From: JACPYM01 sp963699175
Lineage (GTDB): Bacteria; Acidobacteriota; Blastocatellia; RBC074
Direction of reading: 5' to 3'
DNA length: 64,000 nt
Assembly (NCBI GenBank): GCA_963699175.1
Contig: OY969418.1
Location: 4,960,001-5,024,000, forward strand
A model generated the notes under the pieces. It did not search any database and was not told where the DNA came from. It saw nothing but the letters and a program-made list of their open reading frames with translations. Below are positions 26,659 through 34,403 of the stretch, piece by piece. Within the stretch, counting starts at the first letter, position 1, and each line of letters opens with the position of its first letter. The position numbers were made by a program, and so were the translations under genes.

Positions 26659-27192
26659 ATGAGAAAAAGTATGTTCTGGGTTCTGGTAATTCTTGGCGGT
26701 TTGGTTGGCTTGATTTTGTTGGTGACGCTGATCGGCGCTTTCTTGCCGACAGACCACGTCGCTTCCCGTACGTTGAAGCTGCCACAAACGCCGGAAGCCA
26801 TCTGGCAAGTTGTCACAGATTTCGCGCAACAGCCTAAATGGTTCTCCGAAGTCACCAGTTCCGAGCGTCTGCCCGATCAGAACGGACGTGCCCGCTGGCG
26901 CGAAAAGTTTGGCGGCAATATGGAAGCCACGCTGGAAGTGATCGAAGAGAAACCGCCGCAACGCCTGGTACGCAAGATCATCGGCGATGACCTGCCTTTT
27001 GGCGGAGAGTGGGAATACGAGATCAAGCCGCTCGCCACAGGAAGCCAGATCACGGTGACGGAACGTGGTTTTGTGCGTAACCCGCTCTTCCGTTTTATGT
27101 CACGCTTTGTCCTTGGCCATAGCGCAACGATTGAAAAGTATCTGCAAAGCCTGGCGGCGAAGTTTGGCGCGCCTGCGCAAATCAGTGAATAA
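26659..27192 (+). CDS. SRPBCC (START-like) protein with N-terminal membrane anchor
   Basis: A 177-residue protein with an N-terminal membrane helix (about residues 5-28) and a polyketide-cyclase/START-like domain (about 35-172): ASRTLKLPQTPEAIWQVVTDFAQQPKW at its beginning, ARWREKFGG and RKIIGDDLPFGGEWEYEI in the middle. These helix-grip folds bind hydrophobic ligands; the ligand is unknown. The family features and the ATG at 26659 are clear. It follows the frameshifted relative and precedes the TIGR03067/VOC fusion by 16 bp. Confidence 0.85.
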   Translation: MRKSMFWVLVILGGLVGLILLVTLIGAFLPTDHVASRTLKLPQTPEAIWQVVTDFAQQPKWFSEVTSSERLPDQNGRARWREKFGGNMEATLEVIEEKPPQRLVRKIIGDDLPFGGEWEYEIKPLATGSQITVTERGFVRNPLFRFMSRFVLGHSATIEKYLQSLAAKFGAPAQISE

Positions 27193-27208
27193 CCAAAAGG
27201 AGTCAACG

Positions 27209-27949
27209 ATGCTCAACGGAACCTGGCTTCCCAGCACCGCAAAATTGAATGGACAGGAACTGCCCGCCGAAAGCCTGCGCGGCATGCGTTTGTTGCTGGC
27301 GGGTGAAAGTTATACGGCTACGGTCAATGGCGTGCGCGATCACGGCACAGTCAAAAATGATGCTGCTGCCAACCCGCCTGCCCTGGAGATCACTGGCACG
27401 GAAGGCCCGAACACTGGGCGCACGATGCTGGCAATTTATCAACTCGATGGCGATAAACTCACAGTCTGTTACGACCTGCAAGGCACGGCGCGCCCTACTG
27501 AGTTCAACTCCGAAGCAGGCTCGCAGCATTTCCTCGTGACCTATCGCCTAATGAAGCGCATCACCGGCATCGGCGGCATCTTTTTCAAAGCGCAGGATTC
27601 GGCCAAGCTGCGCGACTGGTATCAGGAACACCTCGGCATCAAGACGGACGCCTATGGCGGCGGCACTTTCGGCACTTCATTTAACTGGCGCGAGTATGAC
27701 AACCCAGACGTGGCGGGCAGCACGGTCTGGTCAATTTTTGCGCGCGAAGCGAATTATTTCGAGCAATCATTGATGATCAACTACCGCGTGGAAAACCTCG
27801 ACGCGGTACTGGACGAATTACGCGTTGAAGGGGTGTGGATTGACGACAAGCGCGAAGACGGCGAATTCGGTCGCTTCGCCTGGATCAAAGATGCCGAAGG
27901 CAACCGCATCGAATTGTGGGAGCCACCAGCAGGAGGAATTTGTCCATGA
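27209..27949 (+). CDS. TIGR03067-VOC fusion protein
   Basis: A 246-residue protein of two parts. Residues 1-112 (LNGTWLPSTAKLNGQELP, YTATVNGVRDHGTVKND, YQLDGDKLTVCYDL, ARPTEF) match the TIGR03067 beta-barrel domain common in Planctomycetes and Acidobacteriota, usually a secreted or stand-alone domain. Residues 115-245 are a VOC domain (GGIFFKAQDSAKLRDWYQEHLGI, FGRFAWIKDAEGNRIELWEP). An AAGGAG site 9 bases before ATG 27209 fixes the start; the longer frame that overlaps the previous gene is spurious. The next gene overlaps it by four bases (ATGA). Function unknown; the fusion is unusual. Confidence 0.8.
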   Translation: MLNGTWLPSTAKLNGQELPAESLRGMRLLLAGESYTATVNGVRDHGTVKNDAAANPPALEITGTEGPNTGRTMLAIYQLDGDKLTVCYDLQGTARPTEFNSEAGSQHFLVTYRLMKRITGIGGIFFKAQDSAKLRDWYQEHLGIKTDAYGGGTFGTSFNWREYDNPDVAGSTVWSIFAREANYFEQSLMINYRVENLDAVLDELRVEGVWIDDKREDGEFGRFAWIKDAEGNRIELWEPPAGGICP

Positions 27950-28419
27950 AAGGTCTCTTCATTATTTTCGCACTCTTCACTTACGCCGGGATGGCTGTTT
28001 ACTCCCTTGGCACTATGAAAACTCGCGCGTCGTCTTCAGCGCTGAAACCAGCATCCGGTCTGGCGACGAAGGCCGCGCCGCGCATCACACTCATGACGGC
28101 CAATCTGACGGTCATGACAGACTTTTACAATGAAGTCTTTGGGGCTGATTTGCGTCCGCTCGACCGGTCGGCCACGCCGAATTACCAGGGTGATCTGGGC
28201 GGACAAACATTGCTGCTCTCCCCTAAACAGAACGCGCGCGGTAAACAGCCGCGGCAACACATGAGCGTTGAAGTTTCCGATATTGCTAAGACGCTGGTGC
28301 GCGCGGCGAGCAACGGTGGTACGGTGGATGGTAAAGTTAGCGAGACCAAAACAGAAAAGCGGTTAGTCATACGCGACCCTGATGGCAATCTGATTGAATT
28401 GATGGAGTTGAAGGATTGA
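27946..28419 (+). CDS. Membrane-anchored VOC-domain protein
   Basis: A 157-residue protein with an N-terminal hydrophobic segment (about residues 3-24), so exported or anchored, and a VOC domain (about 45-155): RITLMTANLTVMTDFYNEVFG, HMSVEVSDIAKTLVRAASNGG, RDPDGNLIELMEL. The ATG overlaps the previous stop (ATGA) and has AGGAGGA 9 bases upstream, so it is translationally coupled to the TIGR03067-VOC gene. Substrate unknown. Confidence 0.8.
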   Translation: MKGLFIIFALFTYAGMAVYSLGTMKTRASSSALKPASGLATKAAPRITLMTANLTVMTDFYNEVFGADLRPLDRSATPNYQGDLGGQTLLLSPKQNARGKQPRQHMSVEVSDIAKTLVRAASNGGTVDGKVSETKTEKRLVIRDPDGNLIELMELKD

Positions 28420-28422
28420 ACT

Positions 28423-29067
28423 GTGACAAGCAAAAAGGCTCAAGCGTCTCCAGTAATTGGGCAATCACTCTATAGCGTGCACCCTGGCATTTTTATGGTG
28501 CAAAAATGGATTGAGACACTGCCGGAAAAGACCGGCCGTTCGCTCGACGAATGGCTCGCCCTGGTCAAGCGCGAAGGCCCAGCTAGCGAGCAGGAGCGGC
28601 GCGAATGGTTGAAGACGAAATACAAGCTCGGCACCAACACGGCGTGGTGGATTGCCGAACGCTCGCTTGGCAAAGGCGCTGAAGAGGACACGCCCGAGGC
28701 TTATTTGCAAACGGCGGAAAAGTACGTCGAAGAGATGTTCTCCGGCGCGAAAGCCGGCCTGCGCCCGCTTTACGATGAATTGCTGAAGCGCTGTCTGAAT
28801 TTTGCGCCGGACGTGAAAGCCTGTCCGGGCAAAACCATCGTGCCGCTTTACCGCAACCATGTCATCGCCCAGATCAAGCCGTCCACACAAACGCGCATAG
28901 ATTTCGGTTTCGCGCTAGGTGATCTGAAAGGCGCTGGCCGATTGATTGAGACTGGCGGCTTCGCCAAAAAAGACCGCATTACCCATCGGGTCGAGATCAA
29001 AGCTCTCAAGGACATTGACAAGGAAGTCGAACGCTGGCTCAGGCTCGCTTACGAAAGAGATAGATGA
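28423..29067 (+). CDS. DUF4287-DUF5655 domain protein
   Basis: A 214-residue cytoplasmic protein. The N-terminal part (about 20-80) has QKWIETLPEKTGRSLDEWLALVKREG and WLKTKYKLGTNTAWWIAER, the signature of DUF4287. The C-terminal part (about 105-212) has YDELLKRCLNFAPDVKACPGKTIVPLYRNHVIAQIKPSTQTRIDFG, matching DUF5655. The combination is common in soil bacteria and its role is unknown. I use GTG 28423, 3 bp after the preceding stop. It ends against the convergent zinc-ribbon gene with no gap. Confidence 0.85.
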   Translation: MTSKKAQASPVIGQSLYSVHPGIFMVQKWIETLPEKTGRSLDEWLALVKREGPASEQERREWLKTKYKLGTNTAWWIAERSLGKGAEEDTPEAYLQTAEKYVEEMFSGAKAGLRPLYDELLKRCLNFAPDVKACPGKTIVPLYRNHVIAQIKPSTQTRIDFGFALGDLKGAGRLIETGGFAKKDRITHRVEIKALKDIDKEVERWLRLAYERDR

Positions 29068-29601
29068 TTAACGCGGTTGTAGCGTTTTGGTAGTATCTTC
29101 AGTCACGCTGGCTGGAACATCTACTAACGACTCGCGGCCTGCTTCGGTCAGCAGCTTCGAGGTTGTGATAGCGGCGGGTAAAGCTTCGGCAGTTTGGCCA
29201 GTTACCCGATCAGCTGAGCGCGCCGCACCTTTTGCCTGATTTTTCCGCAACTTCTCTGCATACACCTGGAGAGTTAGCGCCCCGGCCGCGCCCAGGAAAA
29301 AGAGTAACATCAGCAACCCTGGAATCACTTGGCCCGAAACGATCATCATTTGATAAACAATGCCGTAACCGAGAACTGCCGACAGTCCCGCGCCAGCAGT
29401 CGCGGCAAAGATGTAAATGGCAATGTCGCGCCACTTCTCGATCAAGCGCGCGCGCTCGTCTAGCTCACTCGGCAAAGTGACTTCGGATAGAGCTTGGCCA
29501 CTTTCTTCCAGTAGTTGCGCAACCTTCTCCAAACCGAAGCCACAGGCACGACAGAATTTTTGCTGTTGTGTGGCAGCCGTTCCGCAATTTGGGCAATGCA
29601 T
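29068..29601 (-). CDS. Zinc-ribbon membrane protein
   Basis: A 177-residue protein beginning with a zinc ribbon (HCPNCG...KFCRACGFG, four Cys in two CxxC pairs within the first 25 residues). It continues with a helical segment and two membrane helices (about residues 60-82 and 88-112), then a charged tail. The start ATG 29601 has a GGAGGGA site and begins directly with the ribbon. It reads leftward after glmM but 85 bp away and probably has its own role. Similar zinc-ribbon membrane proteins are widespread and uncharacterised. Confidence 0.7.
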   Translation of the reverse strand: MHCPNCGTAATQQQKFCRACGFGLEKVAQLLEESGQALSEVTLPSELDERARLIEKWRDIAIYIFAATAGAGLSAVLGYGIVYQMMIVSGQVIPGLLMLLFFLGAAGALTLQVYAEKLRKNQAKGAARSADRVTGQTAEALPAAITTSKLLTEAGRESLVDVPASVTEDTTKTLQPR

Positions 29602-29686
29602 CGCTGTTCCCTCCGGCAAACTGCCTTACGCTCGTGGCAAGATACGAAGCCGCTGCTGGCGCTGTTCTACAATTTGCCTGACGAAC

Positions 29687-31030
29687 TCAAGCAAGCTGTG
29701 TTTTGAGAAGCTCAGCTAGTTCTGTGGTATGGCGCTGTACCTCGGCCTCGTCCGCCGCTTCGACCATCACACGCACCAAGTTTTCCGTGCCTGAATACCG
29801 CACCAAAACTCGCCCTTTGTCACCCAACGCCTGCTCGGCTCGATTCATTGCCTCCTTAATCGCCGGCACGCTTTGGAGCGGCGGCTTGCTCCTGACAGGC
29901 ACGTTAATCAATCTTTGCGGGTAGCGCACGAAGCCGCTAGTCAATGTGCCGAGCGTCCGGCCAGTCTCTTGAACAACGCGCAATACCTCAAGCGCAGTAA
30001 TCATGCCATCACCCGCCCAACTGATTTCCGGAAAGATGAGGTGGCCGGATTGCTCACCGCCGAGCGTGCTACTACGAGCGAGCAACTCTTCAAGCACATA
30101 TTTGTCACCGACGCTGGTACGCACGAGGGTAATGCCGTGCTCGCGCAACGCCACTTCCAGGCCCAAATTGCTCATGACCGTAGCCACGACGCGCTTCCCT
30201 GCCAAGCGATCGCGTTGCACTAGATAACAGCCGACGATGAAAAGCATTTGATCGCCGTCTACCAACTCGCCCCGTTCATCCACCAGCAACAAACGGTCAG
30301 CATCACCGTCAAAGGCCAACCCCATAGTCGCGCCAGTTTCTTTGACTGCTTGTTGCAAGGTTTCGGGATGTAATGAACCGCAACCAAGATTGATGTTGCG
30401 CCCGTCTGGTTCTGCGTTGATTGCAGTGACGGTTGCGCCGAGTGATGAGAAGAGGCGCGGCGCTAACGCGGACGAAGCACCGTTGGCGCAATCAACCACT
30501 AGCTTCATTCCGCGCAGATCAACGCCCGCGCCAAGCTCATCACGCAGAAAGACCAAGTACTGCTCCTTCAAATGCGGCTCGGTCTCAGCCGTCGCTGCCA
30601 CCATGGCTGGAAAGCTAGCCGCAGCGGCTTTCAAATCGCGCTCGATAGCTTGCTCGGTCGCATCGTCGAGCTTGCGACCTGTTGGCGCAAATATCTTGAT
30701 GCCATTGTCTTCGTATGGATTGTGCGAGGCCGAAATGACGACGCCAGCATCCGCTTTCAGCAGGCGCGTGAGATAGGCAACACCCGGCGTAGTAATCACA
30801 CCGGCCGAGCGCGCCTGGCCCTGGGCAGTGGCAATACCGCGCGCGATGGCGGCTTCGATCCATTCACCTGACTCGCGCGTGTCACGCCCGATGATAACCT
30901 GCGGTGCGCGTCCCTGTTCGACGCTCAACTCCTTTGTCAGTGAATAGCCGATACGCTCAATCGTCGGCACATCGAGAGGAAACTGTCCTGCTTCACCACG
31001 AATGCCATCCGTTCCGAAAAATTCACCCAT
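29687..31030 (-). CDS. glmM: Phosphoglucosamine mutase
   Basis: A 447-residue cytoplasmic enzyme converting glucosamine-6-phosphate to glucosamine-1-phosphate for peptidoglycan and LPS. It shows FFGTDGIRGEAG at the start, the phosphorylated Ser in VVISASHNPYEDNG (near residue 100), the metal-binding DGDADR loop (near 240), the sugar-binding GEQSGHLIF (near 325) and the phosphate-binding RYSGTENLVRVM near 412-423. The ATG at 31030 begins MGEFFGTDG, the normal GlmM start. Downstream of cdaA and cdaR, it completes the conserved cdaA-cdaR-glmM module in which GlmM can inhibit CdaA. Confidence 0.95.
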   Translation of the reverse strand: MGEFFGTDGIRGEAGQFPLDVPTIERIGYSLTKELSVEQGRAPQVIIGRDTRESGEWIEAAIARGIATAQGQARSAGVITTPGVAYLTRLLKADAGVVISASHNPYEDNGIKIFAPTGRKLDDATEQAIERDLKAAAASFPAMVAATAETEPHLKEQYLVFLRDELGAGVDLRGMKLVVDCANGASSALAPRLFSSLGATVTAINAEPDGRNINLGCGSLHPETLQQAVKETGATMGLAFDGDADRLLLVDERGELVDGDQMLFIVGCYLVQRDRLAGKRVVATVMSNLGLEVALREHGITLVRTSVGDKYVLEELLARSSTLGGEQSGHLIFPEISWAGDGMITALEVLRVVQETGRTLGTLTSGFVRYPQRLINVPVRSKPPLQSVPAIKEAMNRAEQALGDKGRVLVRYSGTENLVRVMVEAADEAEVQRHTTELAELLKTQLA

Positions 31031-31106
31031 AACATTCAAGTGCGAAATATAGAGTGCGGAAGGTGGAATACAAAATCACCTTGTCGGCTATATTCCGCAT
31101 TCCGCC

Positions 31107-32081
31107 TTACCTTTTCACCTTTACCTCAGTCGGATTGATAGTTTTGACCTCGATCTGCCCGGCCAGATTTTCGGGCAAGTGTACGCGTGGCTGCGCGGTT
31201 TCCGCAGCCGGCGGCAATGCAGCCAAATCCACTTCGACCTGCACATCCTTTTCACGCAACGTCTCGATGGCCGAGCGCGGCCCGTAAAGCAGCACCTTGA
31301 CGGTTTGATTCAAGAGGTGCGCGCCCGCCACACGATCGCTCACGTGCAATGGCAGGTTGTTGAATGACCGCGTAGCGCGCTGTTCGCCAATAACTACATT
31401 GACCACCACTGAAGGGCGATTGACTACGCGCAGCAAAGGCTGTGGCAATTCGACATCCGCGATGGCCGTAAAACTCTGATGCCGGCCCTTCAAATTGACG
31501 CTCTCCGTCTTCACTTGCGTGAGATTGCTAAGCTGTGACTGCGGCCCTTCGAGTTCGAGCGTGCTAGGCGTGGCTGTGATTTGATAAACCTCCCAACCTT
31601 CGTCGGGCGGGCCAAGGTATTGCGGTTCGACTTTGACGGTTTTACGCATTGTAGGTTCAAGCCGCAGGGTGATGCCTGATGGCTCGATCCGCAAAACCTG
31701 CACGCCGTCCGGGCGCGACACGTCTTTAGGCTTGAGTTGAATCACGCGTTCGCCAGGTTCTTTGTTTTCTAAATTGGCAACCACGGCCAGTTGATTGGGC
31801 AGCAGGCCACGCACCAAATCGCGCGGGCCGCGTAAACGCAGGCTGACGGTCAATTGCATGTTGGGATCACTGACAATTTCCAAGCCTGGCCGCAAGCTAC
31901 TGAATTCGACCGGCACGCCTACCAATCGGACATCGTTCAAGGGCTGACGCGAGATTTGAAACAGCAAAAATGCCAAGCCCAGCGCCAAAAGCTTCAAGCT
32001 TACACTCTTCCACTCTTCAGCGCGCAAATGCGTCAGGCGCTGATAAAGCCGCGTCGGATTGAGCCATTGCAATACTGTCAT
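31107..32081 (-). CDS. cdaR: YbbR-domain protein, regulator of diadenylate cyclase
   Basis: A 324-residue protein with one N-terminal membrane helix (about residues 30-45, SLKLLALGLAFLLF) and three to four extracytoplasmic YbbR repeats, each about 85 residues with a VRLVGVPVEF- or YLGPPDEGWEV-type strand and the G-P-x-x-x-L or I turn (LRGPRDLVRG, LEGPQSQLSN, LYGPRSAIET). CdaR proteins bind and modulate the diadenylate cyclase encoded upstream. I use ATG 32081; a GTG two codons earlier is also possible. A palindromic repeat separates it from cdaA. Confidence 0.9.
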   Translation of the reverse strand: MTVLQWLNPTRLYQRLTHLRAEEWKSVSLKLLALGLAFLLFQISRQPLNDVRLVGVPVEFSSLRPGLEIVSDPNMQLTVSLRLRGPRDLVRGLLPNQLAVVANLENKEPGERVIQLKPKDVSRPDGVQVLRIEPSGITLRLEPTMRKTVKVEPQYLGPPDEGWEVYQITATPSTLELEGPQSQLSNLTQVKTESVNLKGRHQSFTAIADVELPQPLLRVVNRPSVVVNVVIGEQRATRSFNNLPLHVSDRVAGAHLLNQTVKVLLYGPRSAIETLREKDVQVEVDLAALPPAAETAQPRVHLPENLAGQIEVKTINPTEVKVKR

Positions 32082-32090
32082 ACTCACTCT

Positions 32091-32194
32091 CTGGGAGCGC
32101 AGGCATCTTTGCTTGCGGGCATGGCAGGGTTGCGCATTATGGACAGTATGCCTGCCCCCTCAGCCCCGGCAGGCAAAGATGCCTGCGCTCCCAG
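32091..32194. repeat. 104-bp palindromic repeat between cdaA and cdaR
   Basis: Arms 32091-32112 (starting CTGGGAGCGCAGGCATC) and 32173-32194 are perfect 22-bp inverted copies around a 60-bp centre that has its own GGCAG-type stems. It fills almost the whole gap between the cdaA stop and the cdaR start, on the same transcript, so it would form a long RNA hairpin inside the operon. It has no direct repeat at its borders and no ORF. Probably a dispersed intergenic repeat. Confidence 0.75.
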
Positions 32195-32201
32195 GCTTTA
32201 C

Positions 32202-33122
32202 TTAACTCTCCTGCACGCTCTCGCTTTGTGCGACGGGTGCGGTCTTGCCGCGGCTGGAAGCGATGATCTCATCCAGCTCGCGCTGGCGTTCACGCTCCTC
32301 TTCCTCCTGCGCGGCAGTTTCGTCATCGCTACGCCAAGGCTCCATCGCTTTGTGGATCAAACGGCGTAGCCTCGGCCCATCCAGGTTGCGCGTCAGTTGA
32401 CCGTCAATGACAAAGGAGATCACGCCCGTTTCTTCCGAAATCACTACGGCAAAGGCATCGCTATCTTCGGTCACACCAATCGCCGCGCGATGGCGTGTGC
32501 CCAATTCGCGCGAGACATAAGGATTCTGCGTCAACGGCAAAAAGCAAGAGGCCGAGGCTACGCGCCCATTGCTGATAATTGCCGCGCCATCGTGCAAGGA
32601 GGTGTGTGTGTTGAAGATTGTCACCAGCAAATCGTAGGTCAGTCGCGCGTCGAGCTTGATACCGCCTTCGATAAACATGCGCAGGCCGACATCGCGTTCA
32701 AAGACGAGCAGCGCGCCGGTCTTCTCCGAAGAAAGCGTATTCGCGGCCAACACAACTTCGTCATACCATTCGTCACCGAACGAGCTTAGCCGCCGCTTGG
32801 TGCGGAGCATCGGGAAACTGATGTTCTTGCCCAAGTGCGTCAAGGCGGCGCGAATCTCGTGCTGAAAGAGCACGATCACCGCGAAGCCCAAATAGACGAC
32901 CGCATTGCGCAACAACCATTGCACCGTGCTCAGCCCTAGCCAAGTTGACAATTGATACAAGCCCGCGACCAGCCCTAAGCCGACGGCCATTTGCACAGCG
33001 CGGGTTCCGTGCACGAGGCGCAATAGCTCGTAGATCAACACGGCGACCAGCAACACGTCCAGTAAGTCGCGCAACGGTAGCGCGTACCATAACCAGACCA
33101 GTTGTGACCAAAGCTCGTGCAT
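32202..33122 (-). CDS. cdaA: Diadenylate cyclase
   Basis: This 306-residue membrane enzyme makes cyclic di-AMP from two ATP. Three membrane helices occupy residues about 10-85, followed by the DAC domain: the DGA motif in HTSLHDGAAII (near residue 183), CFLPLTQNP, and the RHRAAIGV motif (near 215), both essential for catalysis. The C-terminal extension of about 50 residues is charged and probably disordered. It opens the conserved cdaA-cdaR-glmM cluster, which couples c-di-AMP to cell-wall precursor supply. I see no clear promoter in the 308 bp upstream. Confidence 0.95.
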   Translation of the reverse strand: MHELWSQLVWLWYALPLRDLLDVLLVAVLIYELLRLVHGTRAVQMAVGLGLVAGLYQLSTWLGLSTVQWLLRNAVVYLGFAVIVLFQHEIRAALTHLGKNISFPMLRTKRRLSSFGDEWYDEVVLAANTLSSEKTGALLVFERDVGLRMFIEGGIKLDARLTYDLLVTIFNTHTSLHDGAAIISNGRVASASCFLPLTQNPYVSRELGTRHRAAIGVTEDSDAFAVVISEETGVISFVIDGQLTRNLDGPRLRRLIHKAMEPWRSDDETAAQEEEERERQRELDEIIASSRGKTAPVAQSESVQES

Positions 33123-33430
33123 GCGGTTCGTTCGTCTTGTGTCAAAACATTGTGATTGCTGTCATCCCAACGCGGAATGCCGAGTGAGGCGCTTGGGGAT
33201 AGGCTGAGAGCCAACCTTACTACTGACTGGGTCAATCATTTTTGAGTGGTGTCAGTGCAGGCAATGATGCGGGCATCGTCCCATTGGGCCCCGCCAGCTC
33301 AATCCGCGTTTACAGCGTGCAGGCAGTGTAGCATAACCACCTACGGCCACGCCGCGATTTTTCCGCCTGCTTGGACAGAGATTCAGACAAAACTGTTGGA
33401 ATGAAGTACTCGGCTGAGGCTTGCCGTCCC
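33123..33430. other. Intergenic region of 308 bp upstream of cdaA
   Basis: No supported gene. It should contain the cdaA promoter (leftward) and the end of the sigma-factor transcript. It holds a GC-rich imperfect palindrome around GATGCGGGCATC (33269-33280) and GGGCCCCGCC, but no convincing -35/-10 pair. Confidence 0.4.
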
Positions 33431-34387
33431 TCAAGACAAAGCTTTCAATTTGCGCGTAGCCAAGACCGAATAGAAACGATTCAACCGCCCTTCCCCATCA
33501 ACTCCAAACAACAGCGCCGTGCGCGGCGCGTAACCCGGAGGCGCAGCCGAGTATTCTGTGACGAGCGCAGGCAGGCCGTTGAGCATACGCACCTCGACGC
33601 GTACATGGTTGCCGAGATATTTGGCCAGCTTGCCGTAGAAGGTCAGTATCTTCGCGCGCCCAATAATCGGCACGCGCGCCGCAAAGAATTCGCCGCCGCC
33701 ATCGCTCAAGGCCCGCGCATCGCTGGCCAGCAAAGTTTCAATGCCTGAAACGTCGTTGCTTCGCAGATATTCCAAAAACCGCTCAAGCAATTGCCGCGTG
33801 CGCTCTTGCAACGAGTGTGTCGGCACACAGCGCGTTTGCTCATAGGATCGCAGCGCCCGTCTAGCGCGCGTATGAGTAGTCTTCACATTAGCCTCAGTCA
33901 TGCCCAACGCCCCGGCGGTCTCGCGCACTGAATAATCGAAGACGTCACGCAACAACAGCACGGCCCGCTGCGTAGGCGTCAAAGCCTCGAGCGCCAACAG
34001 AAAAGCGAACGAGACGCTTTCGAGCATATCGTAGCGCGCCGCCGGATTGCCCTGCTCGTCCGGCGGCTCATAAGACGGCAACGCAGTTTCATCGCCCGTC
34101 TCAATCGGCGCTGGCAGCCACATGCCTTCATATGCTTGCCGCCGCCTGCGTCGCAACAAGTCTCGTCCCAGATTGACCGCCACCCGCACCAACCACGGAC
34201 GCCAGGGTTCATCGGTGCGCGCTGGCGGACTCTTCATCGCCCGCACGAAAGTCTCCTGCACCAAGTCATCCGCGTCCGCCGCGTTCCCCGTCATCCGGTA
34301 ACACAGCCCCCACAGGAAACGCTTGTGCGCACGGAAAAGGTCTTCCCAAAACCCGCCTGCCAACTCAACGGCTGTTACGCTTTGCAT
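33431..34387 (-). CDS. ECF41-type sigma factor with SnoaL-like C-terminal domain
   Basis: A 318-residue sigma factor. Region 2 is at about 12-75 (FWEDLFRAHKRFLWGLCYRMTG, ADADDLVQETFVRAM), region 4 at about 130-190 (LTPTQRAVLLLRDVFDYSVRETAGALGMTEANVKTTHTRARR split over its length). These are joined to a SnoaL-like domain from about 200 with the DGGGE and NGLPAL motifs that define the ECF41 group. In this group the C-terminal domain acts in place of an anti-sigma factor. ATG 34387 follows TTGATT. It is 16 bp after the FAD oxidoreductase gene, the usual genetic partner type for ECF41 (the COE family), so that gene is its likely target. Confidence 0.9.
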   Translation of the reverse strand: MQSVTAVELAGGFWEDLFRAHKRFLWGLCYRMTGNAADADDLVQETFVRAMKSPPARTDEPWRPWLVRVAVNLGRDLLRRRRRQAYEGMWLPAPIETGDETALPSYEPPDEQGNPAARYDMLESVSFAFLLALEALTPTQRAVLLLRDVFDYSVRETAGALGMTEANVKTTHTRARRALRSYEQTRCVPTHSLQERTRQLLERFLEYLRSNDVSGIETLLASDARALSDGGGEFFAARVPIIGRAKILTFYGKLAKYLGNHVRVEVRMLNGLPALVTEYSAAPPGYAPRTALLFGVDGEGRLNRFYSVLATRKLKALS

Positions 34388-34403
34388 AATCAAACCAGGT
34401 CAA

